From assembly GCA_903939555.1 (NCBI GenBank), contig CAJAHV010000388.1:1-17974 (forward strand): 17,974 bases of DNA, in the 5' to 3' direction. Every line of letters starts with the position of its first letter. Position 1 is the stretch's first letter. This document shows positions 1-6,619 of this stretch, piece by piece. The notes under the pieces were generated by a model that had not been told where the DNA came from, searched no databases, and saw nothing but the letters and a program-made list of their open reading frames with translations. This DNA is from an uncultured Alphaproteobacteria bacterium. Lineage in GTDB: Bacteria > Pseudomonadota > Alphaproteobacteria > Sphingomonadales > Sphingomonadaceae. The translations under genes were made by a program, and so were the position numbers.

Positions 1-708
1 CGGGCCGGAAACCAGCGTCACCCGCGCGCCTTCGGCGGCGAGCGCGGCGGCAATGGCATAGCCCTGCTTGCCCGATGACCGGTTGCCGATATAGCGCACC
101 GGGTCGATGGCTTCATGCGTCGGCCCGGCTGTGACCAGCATGTGCCGCCCGGCGAGGCGGTGGGTGTGGCCGGCGAGCGCATCGGCAATCGCTGCCATGA
201 TGGCAGGGATTTCGGGCAGGCGGCCGGGGCCGGTTTCGCCGCAGGCCATGGCGCCGCTGTCGGGTTCCATCACGGTGACGCCATCGCCGCGCAGCGTGGC
301 GACATTGCGGCGGGTGGCGGCGTGCAGCCACATGCGCACGTTCATCGCCGGCACCATCAGCACCGGGGTATCGGTGGCAAGCAGCAAGGTCGTTGCCAGA
401 TCATCGGCGTGCCCGGCGGCGGCGCGCGCCATCAGATCGGCGGTGGCGGGGCAGACGACGATCAAATCGGCCGAGCGTGACAGGGCGATATGGCCCATCG
501 TCGCTTCGGCCTCGAGATCCCAGAGCGAGGTGCGCACCGGGCTTTCCGCCAGCGCCGACAGGCTGAGCGGTGTCACGAAGCGCGCGCCTCCATCGGTGAG
601 TACCGGCGTGACGCTGGCCCCGGCGCGGCGCAGTTCGCGCACCAGTTCGAGCGATTTATAGGCCGCGATGCCGCCGCCGACGATAAGGAGGATGGTCTTG
701 CCCTGCAT
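1..708 (-). CDS. coaBC: Bifunctional phosphopantothenoylcysteine decarboxylase / phosphopantothenate-cysteine ligase, 3' part beyond left edge
   Basis: The protein makes 4'-phosphopantetheine from 4'-phosphopantothenate and cysteine in cytosolic coenzyme A synthesis. The first 236 residues are visible and the reading frame stays open to base 1. The N-terminal flavoprotein (CoaC) domain starts with MQGKTILLIVGGGIAAYKS and carries the active-site His in MGHIALSRS (about residue 73), the PAMNVRMW motif (about 120-127) and the flap cysteine in ACGETGPGR (about 156). The CoaB ligase domain begins at LVTAGPTHEAIDPVRYIGN (about 191), and the sequence is cut just after VTLVSGP. I chose the ATG at 708 because an AGG lies 8 bases upstream; an in-frame ATG at 714 is the alternative. 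It is the last gene of the ubiE-ubiB-coaBC operon, about 55 bases after ubiB. Family identity is near certain; the rest of the ligase domain is outside the window. Confidence 0.95.
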   Translation of the reverse strand, partial: MQGKTILLIVGGGIAAYKSLELVRELRRAGASVTPVLTDGGARFVTPLSLSALAESPVRTSLWDLEAEATMGHIALSRSADLIVVCPATADLMARAAAGHADDLATTLLLATDTPVLMVPAMNVRMWLHAATRRNVATLRGDGVTVMEPDSGAMACGETGPGRLPEIPAIMAAIADALAGHTHRLAGRHMLVTAGPTHEAIDPVRYIGNRSSGKQGYAIAAALAAEGARVTLVSGP

Positions 709-763
709 TGTCATAGCCTAGCGCGTGGCCGGGGGCTTTGTCGAACGCTGCCGCCGGGCATCG

Positions 764-2308
764 CTAGCCCAGCCAGTAGACACCGGCGGCACCGGCGCCG
801 GCCGCCAGCAGCAGCCAAGGTGTCGACCAGCCCGTTGCCAGCTTGCGCACCGGCAGCGGCGGCAGGGGCGCGCCTTCGGGGGCGGCGCCGGGAATCGGGT
901 TGGCGGCGACCCATTGGCGCAGCAGGCGCGGCAATTGCGACAGGGCGCGGACATTTTCGACCAGCCGATCGGCCAGAATCGCTTCCGGTCCCATTTCATC
1001 GCGCACCCAGTCGCGCACATAGGGTTCGGCGACTTCCCACATGTTGACATGCGGGTCGAGCGTCAGCGCCACGCCTTCGACCATCACCATGGTCTTTTGC
1101 AACAGCAGCAGGTGCGGCTGCACCGCCATGTCGAAGCTGCGCGTGATGGCGAACAGGCCATCCAATAATTGCGTGATGTTGACGTCCTTGGCGCGCTTGC
1201 CGCGGATCGGTTCACCCACGGCGCGCAGCGCGGTCGCAAAGGCACCGACATTGTGGTGCGGCGGCACATAGCCGGCTTCGAAATGGATTTCGGCGACCCG
1301 GGCGTAATTGCCGGTGACCAGCCCGAACAGGATTTCGGCGAGATACATGCGGGCGCGGCGGTTGATGCGCCCCATGATGCCGAAATCGATGACCCCCAAT
1401 CGCGCGCCATGCCCATCGCGCGGCGGGATGACGAACAGATTGCCCTGGTGCATGTCGGCATGGAAAAAGCCCTTGGCGATCGCCTGCGCCAGAAAGCCGT
1501 GGACGAGCACTTCGGCAAGCTTGCGGCGGTCGAAATCGAGCGCGGCTAGTGCTGCCGTGTCGCCCATCTTGATGCCGTCGATCCAGTCGATGACCAGCAC
1601 ACGCCGCGACGAGCGCGCCCAATCGATGCCGGGGATGACGAAATCGGGCTCGCCCTTGACGGTTTCGGCGAGTTCCGAGGCGTTCGAGGCTTCGCGGCGC
1701 AGGTCGAGCTCGGCTTCGGTCCAGCCCTTGAAGGTGGCGATGACGGCGCGGGGTCGCAGCCGGGCGAATTCACCGCCGAGCAGTTCGATATGGCCGGCGG
1801 CCCATTGATAGGTGTCGATGGCCTCGGCAAGCATGGCTTCGATGCCGGGGCGCAGCATCTTGATGGCGACCTGGCGACCATCATTGGTGACACCGCGATG
1901 CACCTGCGCCATCGAGGCGGCACCAACGGCAACGGGGTCGATCGAGGCGAAGTGCAGCCGCCAATCATTGCCTGGCAGGCTGGCGTTGAGCACGGTTTCC
2001 ATCGCGGCAAAGGGCAGCGGCGGCAGCGAATCCTGCAGGCGGACGAGATCGGCGGTGGCTTCCGGCCCGATCAGGTCGGGGCGGGTGGCGAGCGCCTGGC
2101 CGAGCTTGATGGCCGCCGGGCCGACAGCGCCAAGTCCCGCAGCAAAATCGGGCGTGACCGGCGCACCGGTGCCGATGCGGGCGATGCGCGCCACGGCCCG
2201 CATGGCAAAGGGCGCCTTGGCGCTTTCAAACGGCCGCAATGCGCCATGGCGGGCGAGGCGGCGCCCCCAGACGAGCATGCGCCAGAGATGGGTGACGGTG
2301 GCGGTCAT
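764..2308 (-). CDS. ubiB: UbiB, ABC1/ADCK-type atypical kinase/ATPase required for ubiquinone biosynthesis
   Basis: UbiB is a membrane-associated protein-kinase-like ATPase needed for aerobic ubiquinone synthesis, thought to help extract or organise the lipid intermediates. The 514 aa match the family in length. Visible landmarks are the KxGQ motif in IKLGQALATRPDLIGPE (residues 67-83), the Ala-rich loop VGAASMAQVHRG (128-139) replacing the usual Gly-rich loop, the ATP-binding Lys in VAIK (about 150), the catalytic segment FFHADMHQGNLF (281-292) and the IDFG metal-binding motif (307-310). A C-terminal hydrophobic stretch (TPWLLLAAGAGAAGVYWLG) can anchor it in the inner membrane. It starts 9 bases after the ubiE stop, so the two are surely co-transcribed. 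The sequence shows nothing unusual. Confidence 0.96.
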   Translation of the reverse strand: MTATVTHLWRMLVWGRRLARHGALRPFESAKAPFAMRAVARIARIGTGAPVTPDFAAGLGAVGPAAIKLGQALATRPDLIGPEATADLVRLQDSLPPLPFAAMETVLNASLPGNDWRLHFASIDPVAVGAASMAQVHRGVTNDGRQVAIKMLRPGIEAMLAEAIDTYQWAAGHIELLGGEFARLRPRAVIATFKGWTEAELDLRREASNASELAETVKGEPDFVIPGIDWARSSRRVLVIDWIDGIKMGDTAALAALDFDRRKLAEVLVHGFLAQAIAKGFFHADMHQGNLFVIPPRDGHGARLGVIDFGIMGRINRRARMYLAEILFGLVTGNYARVAEIHFEAGYVPPHHNVGAFATALRAVGEPIRGKRAKDVNITQLLDGLFAITRSFDMAVQPHLLLLQKTMVMVEGVALTLDPHVNMWEVAEPYVRDWVRDEMGPEAILADRLVENVRALSQLPRLLRQWVAANPIPGAAPEGAPLPPLPVRKLATGWSTPWLLLAAGAGAAGVYWLG

Positions 2309-2317
2309 GCTTGTGGC

Positions 2318-3061
2318 TTAGATCTTCCAGCCGCTGTGAATGGCAACCGCGCCGCCCAGGATCGGGCGATATTTGACGGTTTTGAAGCCCGCCTCGCCGA
2401 TCATCCGGGCGAAATCGGGCATCTTGGGGAAACGCCGGATCGATTCGATCAGGTAGCGATAGGAATCGCCATCCTTGGCGACGATTTCGCCGATGCGCGG
2501 CACCAGCTTTTCGGAATAGACATCATAGGCAGCGCCAAAGCCCGGCCATTCGGTCGTCGAGAATTCGAGGCAGAAGAAGCGCCCGCCGAATTTGAGCACG
2601 CGATGCGCTTCCTTGAGCGCTGCCGGGATATCGGTGACGTTGCGGATGCCGAAGGCGATCGTATAGGCATCGAAGCTGCGATCCGAGAACGATAGGGTTT
2701 CGGCATTTTCCTCGCGCCATTCGAGCCCGGTGAGCCCTTTTTTTTCGGCGCGCTCGCGGCCCACGGCGAGCATGTCGGGGTTGATGTCGGCAATCGTCAC
2801 CGTGGCGCCAGCCTTGGCGATGCGAAAGGCGATGTCGCCGGTGCCGCCCGCCATGTCGAGGATGTGTTCGCCGGCGCGGGGTTTGAGCGCGCGGACAAAA
2901 TCATCCTTCCAGACGCGGTGCATCCCCGCCGACATCAGGTCGTTCATGATGTCATAGCGTTTGGCGACCGAGGCAAAGACCTCGCCCACCCGGCGGGTCT
3001 TTTCCTCGGGCGCTACGTCTTCATAGCCAAAGCTGACGGTCTTGGGCGCGGTGTCGGTCAT
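2318..3061 (-). CDS. ubiE: UbiE, bifunctional demethylmenaquinone / 2-methoxy-6-polyprenyl-1,4-benzoquinol C-methyltransferase
   Basis: A SAM-dependent class I methyltransferase that performs the C-methylation in ubiquinone (and, where made, menaquinone) synthesis. The 247-aa product shows the N-terminal signature VFASVAKRYDIMNDLMSAG (about 28-46), SAM motif I LDMAGGTGD (68-76), the acidic end of strand 2 (ADINPDML), the UbiE signature YTIAFGIRNVTD (133-144) and the typical C-terminus AIHSGWKI. I chose the ATG at 3061 because the protein then starts MTDTAPKTVSFGYEDV, as the family does, and AGGA lies 8 bases upstream. A longer in-frame reading to 3106 adds 15 unconserved residues. It is the first gene of the minus-strand operon with ubiB and coaBC. 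Its 5' end faces mutM across a 161-bp spacer that holds a long inverted repeat. Confidence 0.97.
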   Translation of the reverse strand: MTDTAPKTVSFGYEDVAPEEKTRRVGEVFASVAKRYDIMNDLMSAGMHRVWKDDFVRALKPRAGEHILDMAGGTGDIAFRIAKAGATVTIADINPDMLAVGRERAEKKGLTGLEWREENAETLSFSDRSFDAYTIAFGIRNVTDIPAALKEAHRVLKFGGRFFCLEFSTTEWPGFGAAYDVYSEKLVPRIGEIVAKDGDSYRYLIESIRRFPKMPDFARMIGEAGFKTVKYRPILGGAVAIHSGWKI

Positions 3062-3124
3062 GCGATGCGTCCTAACGAACAGTTGGCACGACGGCAAACG
3101 CGCCATATGTCACGTTGGAGTCTC

Positions 3125-3207
3125 GCGGTTCCGGCCCGCGCTCCCGCCCGACCACCCAATGGCAGCAAACTGAACGGGGGCCGGGCGGGGACGCGGGCCG
3201 GAACCGC
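3125..3207. repeat. 26-bp imperfect inverted repeat between ubiE and mutM
   Basis: The left arm (3125-3150, starting GCGGTTCCGGCCCGCG) and the right arm (3182-3207, ending CGCGGGCCGGAACCGC) are reverse complements at 24 of 26 positions, with a 31-base spacer. The two mismatches are adjacent (CT against TC). It lies between two divergent start regions, so termination is unlikely to be its main job. It could be a dispersed palindromic element or a structured shared leader. A plus-strand transcript starting upstream would place a large GC-rich hairpin just before the mutM start codon. Confidence 0.8.
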
Positions 3208-3222
3208 CATGAAAGCGCAGCC

Positions 3223-4038
3223 ATGCCCGAACTTCCCGAAGTCGAAACCGTCATGCGTGGCCTGGCCCCGGTCTGGGTCGGGCAGCGCTTTGACCGGGTG
3301 ACGCTGCACCGCGCCGATCTGCGCCGGCCTTTCCCCGACGGGTTGGGCCAGCGGCTGACGGGCGCGACCGTCATCGCCTGCCGGCGGCGGGCCAAATATG
3401 GCCTCGTCGATACCGATCGCGGCGACACGATGGTGCTGCACCTTGGCATGTCGGGGCGGATGCGGGTCGATCCGGACGCGATTGGCAAGCACGACCATGT
3501 CGTTTTCGAAACCGGCAATGGCCGGGTGGTGGCGTTCAACGATGCGCGGCGCTTTGGCTCGCTTGATCTGGTCGAGACGGCAGCGGCCGACGCGCACCCG
3601 CTGCTGTCGGGCATCGGGCCGGAGCCGCTGGGGCCGGATTTCGGGCTGGCGCTGCTGGCGGGCGCCTTCGCCGACCGGCTGGCGCCCGCCAAGGCGCTGC
3701 TGCTTGACCAGCGCATTATCGCCGGGCTGGGCAACATCTATGTCTGCGAGGCCTTGTTCCGCGCCGGCATCCATCCGGCGCGGGCTGGCGGCACGGTGAC
3801 GAAGGCGCGGCTGAAGGCGCTGGCGGCAGCGGTGCCGCAGGTGCTCGAGGAAGCGATTGCAGCCGGCGGCTCCAGCTTGCGCGATCATGCGGCGCCCGAT
3901 GGCACGCTGGGTTATTTCCAGAAGACGTTCTCGGTTTATGGGCAGGAAGGCAATGCCTGCCCCGCCTGTGCGACGCCGGTCGAGCGTATCGTCCAGTCTG
4001 GCCGATCGAGTTTCTTCTGCCCTCGCTGTCAGCACTAG
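3223..4038 (+). CDS. mutM: Formamidopyrimidine-DNA glycosylase (Fpg/MutM)
   Basis: This enzyme is a bifunctional glycosylase/AP lyase that removes 8-oxoguanine and formamidopyrimidines from oxidised DNA. The 271-aa product has the family's normal length. The start at 3223 gives MPELPEVETV, so after Met removal Pro is the N-terminal nucleophile, followed by the catalytic Glu. Other landmarks are the conserved Lys58 in RRAKYGL, the helix-two-turn-helix region with LLLDQRIIAGLGNIYVCEAL, and the C-terminal zinc finger with Cys246, Cys249, Cys266 and Cys269. Arg261 sits in SGRSSFFCPRC and contacts the lesion phosphate. An in-frame reading upstream to 3115 adds non-conserved residues translated from the inverted repeat, so I rejected it. 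The gene diverges from ubiE and is followed by rpsT. Confidence 0.97.
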   Translation: MPELPEVETVMRGLAPVWVGQRFDRVTLHRADLRRPFPDGLGQRLTGATVIACRRRAKYGLVDTDRGDTMVLHLGMSGRMRVDPDAIGKHDHVVFETGNGRVVAFNDARRFGSLDLVETAAADAHPLLSGIGPEPLGPDFGLALLAGAFADRLAPAKALLLDQRIIAGLGNIYVCEALFRAGIHPARAGGTVTKARLKALAAAVPQVLEEAIAAGGSSLRDHAAPDGTLGYFQKTFSVYGQEGNACPACATPVERIVQSGRSSFFCPRCQH

Positions 4039-4067
4039 TTGACCGAATCTTCCGGCACGGGTATGCG
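4039..4067 (+). promoter_or_regulatory. Candidate rpsT promoter (TTGACC-N17-TATGCG)
   Basis: TTGACC at 4039-4044 is followed after 17 bases by TATGCG at 4062-4067, directly after the mutM stop codon. The -35 box is near consensus, the -10 box is weak, and the spacing is ideal. A short hairpin (CCACC 4068-4072 with GGTGG 4079-4083) follows and would lie at the start of the transcript. This is inference from sequence only. Confidence 0.4.
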
Positions 4068-4156
4068 CCACCCCTTCCGGTGGAGGGTTTCCCGACGCCG
4101 TTCCGGTCATGTGCCGGGGAACCGACACGTAACCGCACCAGTTTCATAGGACGAAC

Positions 4157-4426
4157 ATGGCCAATACGCCCCAGGCTGAAAAGCGCATCCGCCGCAACAA
4201 CCGCCGCGCCGAAATCAACAAGGCGCGCGTCAGCCGTATCCGCACCTTCGTCAAGAAGGTCGAATCGACCATCGCTGGTGGCGACGCCGCTGCTGCTGCT
4301 GCCGCGCTTGCCGCTGCCCAGCCCGAAATGATGCGCGGCGTGTCGAAGGGCGTGCTCCACAAGAACACGGTCGCCCGCAAGATCTCGCGTCTCGCCAAGC
4401 GGGCCAAGGCGCTCGCCACCGCCTGA
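4157..4426 (+). CDS. rpsT: 30S ribosomal protein S20
   Basis: S20 is a small basic protein of the 30S subunit that binds the 5' domain and helix 44 of 16S rRNA early in assembly. The 89-aa product begins MANTPQAEKRIRRNNRRAEI and carries the conserved KGVLHKNTVARKISRLAKRAKAL segment near the end, both typical of bS20. An Ala-rich stretch (DAAAAAAALAAAQPE) lies in the middle helix. An AGGA sits 5 bases before the ATG. The gene has its own likely promoter behind mutM and is closed by a strong hairpin at 4468-4497, so it is probably a single-gene unit. The rpsT-dnaA order is common in Alphaproteobacteria. Confidence 0.98.
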   Translation: MANTPQAEKRIRRNNRRAEINKARVSRIRTFVKKVESTIAGGDAAAAAAALAAAQPEMMRGVSKGVLHKNTVARKISRLAKRAKALATA

Positions 4427-4464
4427 TGCCGCCAACAGGCGCAAGCCTGCCGCGAAGATGATGC

Positions 4465-4499
4465 CGAAAATGGCGCAGGGGCAACCCTGCGCCATTTCG
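4465..4499 (+). terminator. rpsT transcription terminator hairpin
   Basis: A perfect 13-bp stem, AAATGGCGCAGGG (4468-4480) against CCCTGCGCCATTT (4485-4497), is closed by a GCAA loop, which is a GNRA-type tetraloop. With a bulged A the stem extends by a further CG pair on each side. It begins about 40 bases after the rpsT stop. The downstream U-tract is short (TTTC), but the stem is among the strongest in the window. Confidence 0.8.
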
Positions 4500-4513
4500 C
4501 ATGTTGGGCCACC

Positions 4514-4584
4514 GACCGGGGCGAATCACGCCGTGCGCCGCCTGACAATCAGATGCCGCCTCGCCTATCAGTGATTCGCCGGTC
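4514..4584. repeat. Interrupted inverted repeat with GANTC sites in both arms
   Basis: The left arm at 4514-4529 (GACCGGGGCGAATCAC) and the right arm at 4571-4584 (GTGATTCGCCGGTC) are reverse complements except for a two-base G insertion in the left arm. About 41 bases separate them. Each arm contains one GANTC methylation site (GAATC and GATTC). Confidence 0.6.
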
Positions 4585-4706
4585 CGCAGGCCGCGCTCCC
4601 GTGGCAATTGCGGCCGCAAAAAGTGCAGGTTCAGGCGTTATGAAATGCGTCGCTTGCGCCCGCGCCGCGCTGGCTGCTTGCTGCCGCCGAATCGGGTGAG
4701 ACAAAG

Positions 4707-4720
4707 GGTAAAATTTTACC
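4707..4720. promoter_or_regulatory. Perfect 14-bp palindrome, candidate operator upstream of dnaA
   Basis: GGTAAAATTTTACC is a perfect, uninterrupted dyad at the upstream edge of the AT-rich zone, about 410 bases before the dnaA start. Its symmetry and AT core suit a dimeric DNA-binding protein or a region of easy melting. No known consensus is claimed. Confidence 0.45.
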
Positions 4721-5116
4721 TCGCATAATCAATATCTTGGTCTGTTGCGGTTTGCCCTTGTCATCGAACGGTCATCAGAATGTCACGAAAAATCAGCGTC
4801 TTGTCTTGGGCGTGGAGTGAATTGGCCGATATTCGTGTCAACGGAATTATTTCGGTTTCGTGCAGAATCTTCCGCTTGCCCGGGGGCATTTCGGTTGCTT
4901 ATCTAATGTTCGGTTTCGCGGCTTCATGGATCGCTCAGGCGGCCACGGGTCGATCGACAGAATGGGACAGTCTGCACGCGTTCGTTTCCGCGCGCGGGAA
5001 AGTTATTGCCTGCGCGCCAGCGCGGACTTCCCGGCTTTTTTCGGTACGTGGCAACGCCAGCTCTTGCTGTCGGCGCGAAATGGTAGTGACCCCGACAATG
5101 GGGCTTGCCGGATAAA

Positions 5117-5123
5117 AGGGAGG
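5117..5123 (+). promoter_or_regulatory. Ribosome binding site that fixes the GTG start of dnaA
   Basis: AGGGAGG lies 8 bases before GTG at 5132. The in-frame TTG at 5105 lies upstream of this site and has no Shine-Dalgarno of its own, so GTG is the likely start. Confidence 0.7.
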
Positions 5124-5131
5124 CGTGGTTC

Positions 5132-6532
5132 GTGTCATCGGCGGCAATTTCAACTGCGCACCCCCAAGCTGCCGCGTCGCGTGCGCCTGGCTCGGCATCG
5201 CGTGGTGATGACGTCGATGGTGCGGCCTGGGCGCGGGTCCGCGCTGCGCTGCGCCACGAAACCGGTGACCGCAATTTCGATACCTGGCTGGCGCCGCTGT
5301 CGATGCTTTCCGCTGAAGGTGATCGGGTGACGTTGGCGGCGCCCACGGCCTTTCTCGCTGATTGGGTGGCCGGCAATTTCGCTGACAAACTGCGTCAGCA
5401 ATGGGCGGTGCAGCGCCCCGGCACCCGCCATGTCGTCGTGTCGATCCAGGCGGTGTCCGCTGCTGTGCCGTCGGTACTGGTGATGCCGTCGGCCGGCCCG
5501 GCGATCAGCCTGCCGGTCGAGGCGCGTTATAATTTCGACAATTTCATCGTCGGCAAATCCAACGAGCTTGCCTATAACGCCGCACAAGCCGTTGCCGAGC
5601 CGGGGCCGGTAGGGTTCAATCCCTTGTTTCTGCATGGCACGACCGGGCTGGGCAAGACCCACCTCATGCACGCCATCGGCAATGCGTTCCTGCAACGCCA
5701 GCCTGATGCCAGGGTCGCCTATATGTCGGCCGAAAAGTTCATGGTCGAATTCCTCGCGGCACTGCGCGCCAAGGACACCATCGCTTTCAAGCAGCGGCTG
5801 CGCTCCGTCGATCTGCTGATGATCGACGATGTCCAGTTCATTGCCGGCAAGGAATCGACCCAGGAAGAATTCTTCCACACGATGAACGAGATCATCAGCG
5901 CCGGAAAGCGGCTGGTGATCACCGCCGATCGCAGCCCGCAGAACCTTGAAGGCATCCAGGAACGCATTCTCAGCCGCATGGCATGGGGGCTGGTCGCCGA
6001 TATCAACCCGGCCGATTACGAACTGCGGCTCAATATTCTCCACGCCAAGCTGGGTACCATGACCCAGAATGTTGCGGTGCCCGCCGAAGTCATCGAATTT
6101 CTGGCGCGCAAGATCACCGCCAATGTGCGCGAGCTTGAAGGCGCGCTCAACCGCGTGGTGGCTTATGCGGCGCTGGTCAATGCCCCGGTGACCCTGCAAT
6201 TCACCCGCGAAACCCTCGCCGACTTGTTGCGGGCGCATGAAAAAAAGCTGACCATCGACGAGATCCAGCGCAAGGTAGCCGATTATTACGCGCTCAAGAT
6301 GACCGACCTGCTGTCGGCCCGCCGGGCCCGCGAAGTGGCACGGCCGCGTCAGGTGGCGATGTATCTGGCCAAGAAGCTGACGCCGCGCTCGCTGCCCGAA
6401 ATCGGCCGGCGCTTCGGTGGCCGCGACCATACGACGGTGATGCACGCGGTAAAACGCATCGAGGAACTGCGCGCCGCCGACAGCGAGCTCAACAACGACG
6501 TGGTGCACCTGACGCGCCTCCTCGACGCCTGA
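5132..6532 (+). CDS. dnaA: Chromosomal replication initiator protein DnaA
   Basis: DnaA is the AAA+ ATPase that binds DnaA boxes, melts oriC and loads the replicative helicase. The 466-aa product (GTG start) has the four usual domains: an N-terminal DnaB-interaction domain (WARVRAALRHETGDRNFDTWLAPL), a short linker, the AAA+ core and the C-terminal DNA-binding domain. Walker A is GTTGLGKT (about 169-176) and Walker B LLMIDD (228-233), followed by VQFIAGKESTQEEFFHTMN. The arginine-finger/sensor region SRMAWGLVADINPADYELR follows. The DnaA signature GGRDHTTVMHAVKRIEEL (about 429-446) gives box recognition. The linker domain II is short. The gene stands alone behind a roughly 630-bp leader, which suggests complex transcriptional control. 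A possible hairpin follows the stop codon. Confidence 0.98.
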   Translation: MSSAAISTAHPQAAASRAPGSASRGDDVDGAAWARVRAALRHETGDRNFDTWLAPLSMLSAEGDRVTLAAPTAFLADWVAGNFADKLRQQWAVQRPGTRHVVVSIQAVSAAVPSVLVMPSAGPAISLPVEARYNFDNFIVGKSNELAYNAAQAVAEPGPVGFNPLFLHGTTGLGKTHLMHAIGNAFLQRQPDARVAYMSAEKFMVEFLAALRAKDTIAFKQRLRSVDLLMIDDVQFIAGKESTQEEFFHTMNEIISAGKRLVITADRSPQNLEGIQERILSRMAWGLVADINPADYELRLNILHAKLGTMTQNVAVPAEVIEFLARKITANVRELEGALNRVVAYAALVNAPVTLQFTRETLADLLRAHEKKLTIDEIQRKVADYYALKMTDLLSARRAREVARPRQVAMYLAKKLTPRSLPEIGRRFGGRDHTTVMHAVKRIEELRAADSELNNDVVHLTRLLDA

Positions 6533-6558
6533 GATGATGCCCTCAACGGGGTGCAGGA

Positions 6559-6581
6559 CCTCAGGCCCTGCCCGCCGGAGG
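6559..6581 (+). terminator. Possible dnaA terminator hairpin
   Basis: CCTCAGG (6559-6565) pairs with CCGGAGG (6575-6581) except for one A-G mismatch, about 27 bases after the dnaA stop. GTGCAG (6551-6556) and CTGCAC (6591-6596) could form an outer stem. There is no U-tract, so the call is tentative. Confidence 0.35.
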
Positions 6582-6619
6582 CCCTTCCCTCTGCACGCGG
6601 CCCGCGCTAACTCCAACGC

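Larger units (their letters stand above)
4500..5131 (+). other. Long gene-free leader/control region upstream of dnaA
   Basis: About 630 bases lie between the rpsT terminator and the dnaA start. No reading frame here looks like a protein; the longest plus-strand frame (4780-5115) has no recognisable motif or convincing ribosome site. The stretch from about 4700 to 4860 is clearly AT-richer than the rest of the window. It contains the perfect palindrome at 4707-4720, four GANTC sites (4523, 4574, 4689, 4865), an interrupted inverted repeat (4514-4584), and copies of TTCGGTTTCG at 4851 and 4909 with a partial one at 4890. A weak promoter-like pair is TTGGCC (4822) and AATTAT (4845), 17 bases apart. 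I found no consensus DnaA box (TTATNCACA) on either strand, so this looks like a dnaA control region and not a proven oriC. Confidence 0.6.

Noticed and set aside
3058..4128. 356-codon minus-strand frame opposite mutM
   Set aside because: It is antisense to a certain mutM gene, rich in Arg and Pro, with no recognisable domain.
4780..5115. 111-codon plus-strand frame upstream of dnaA
   Set aside because: It has no family resemblance, no ribosome site and atypical composition; the region is better read as leader DNA.
4500..5131. Chromosomal origin (oriC) next to dnaA
   Set aside because: I found no TTATNCACA-type DnaA boxes on either strand, and in many Alphaproteobacteria oriC lies elsewhere; AT-richness alone is not enough.
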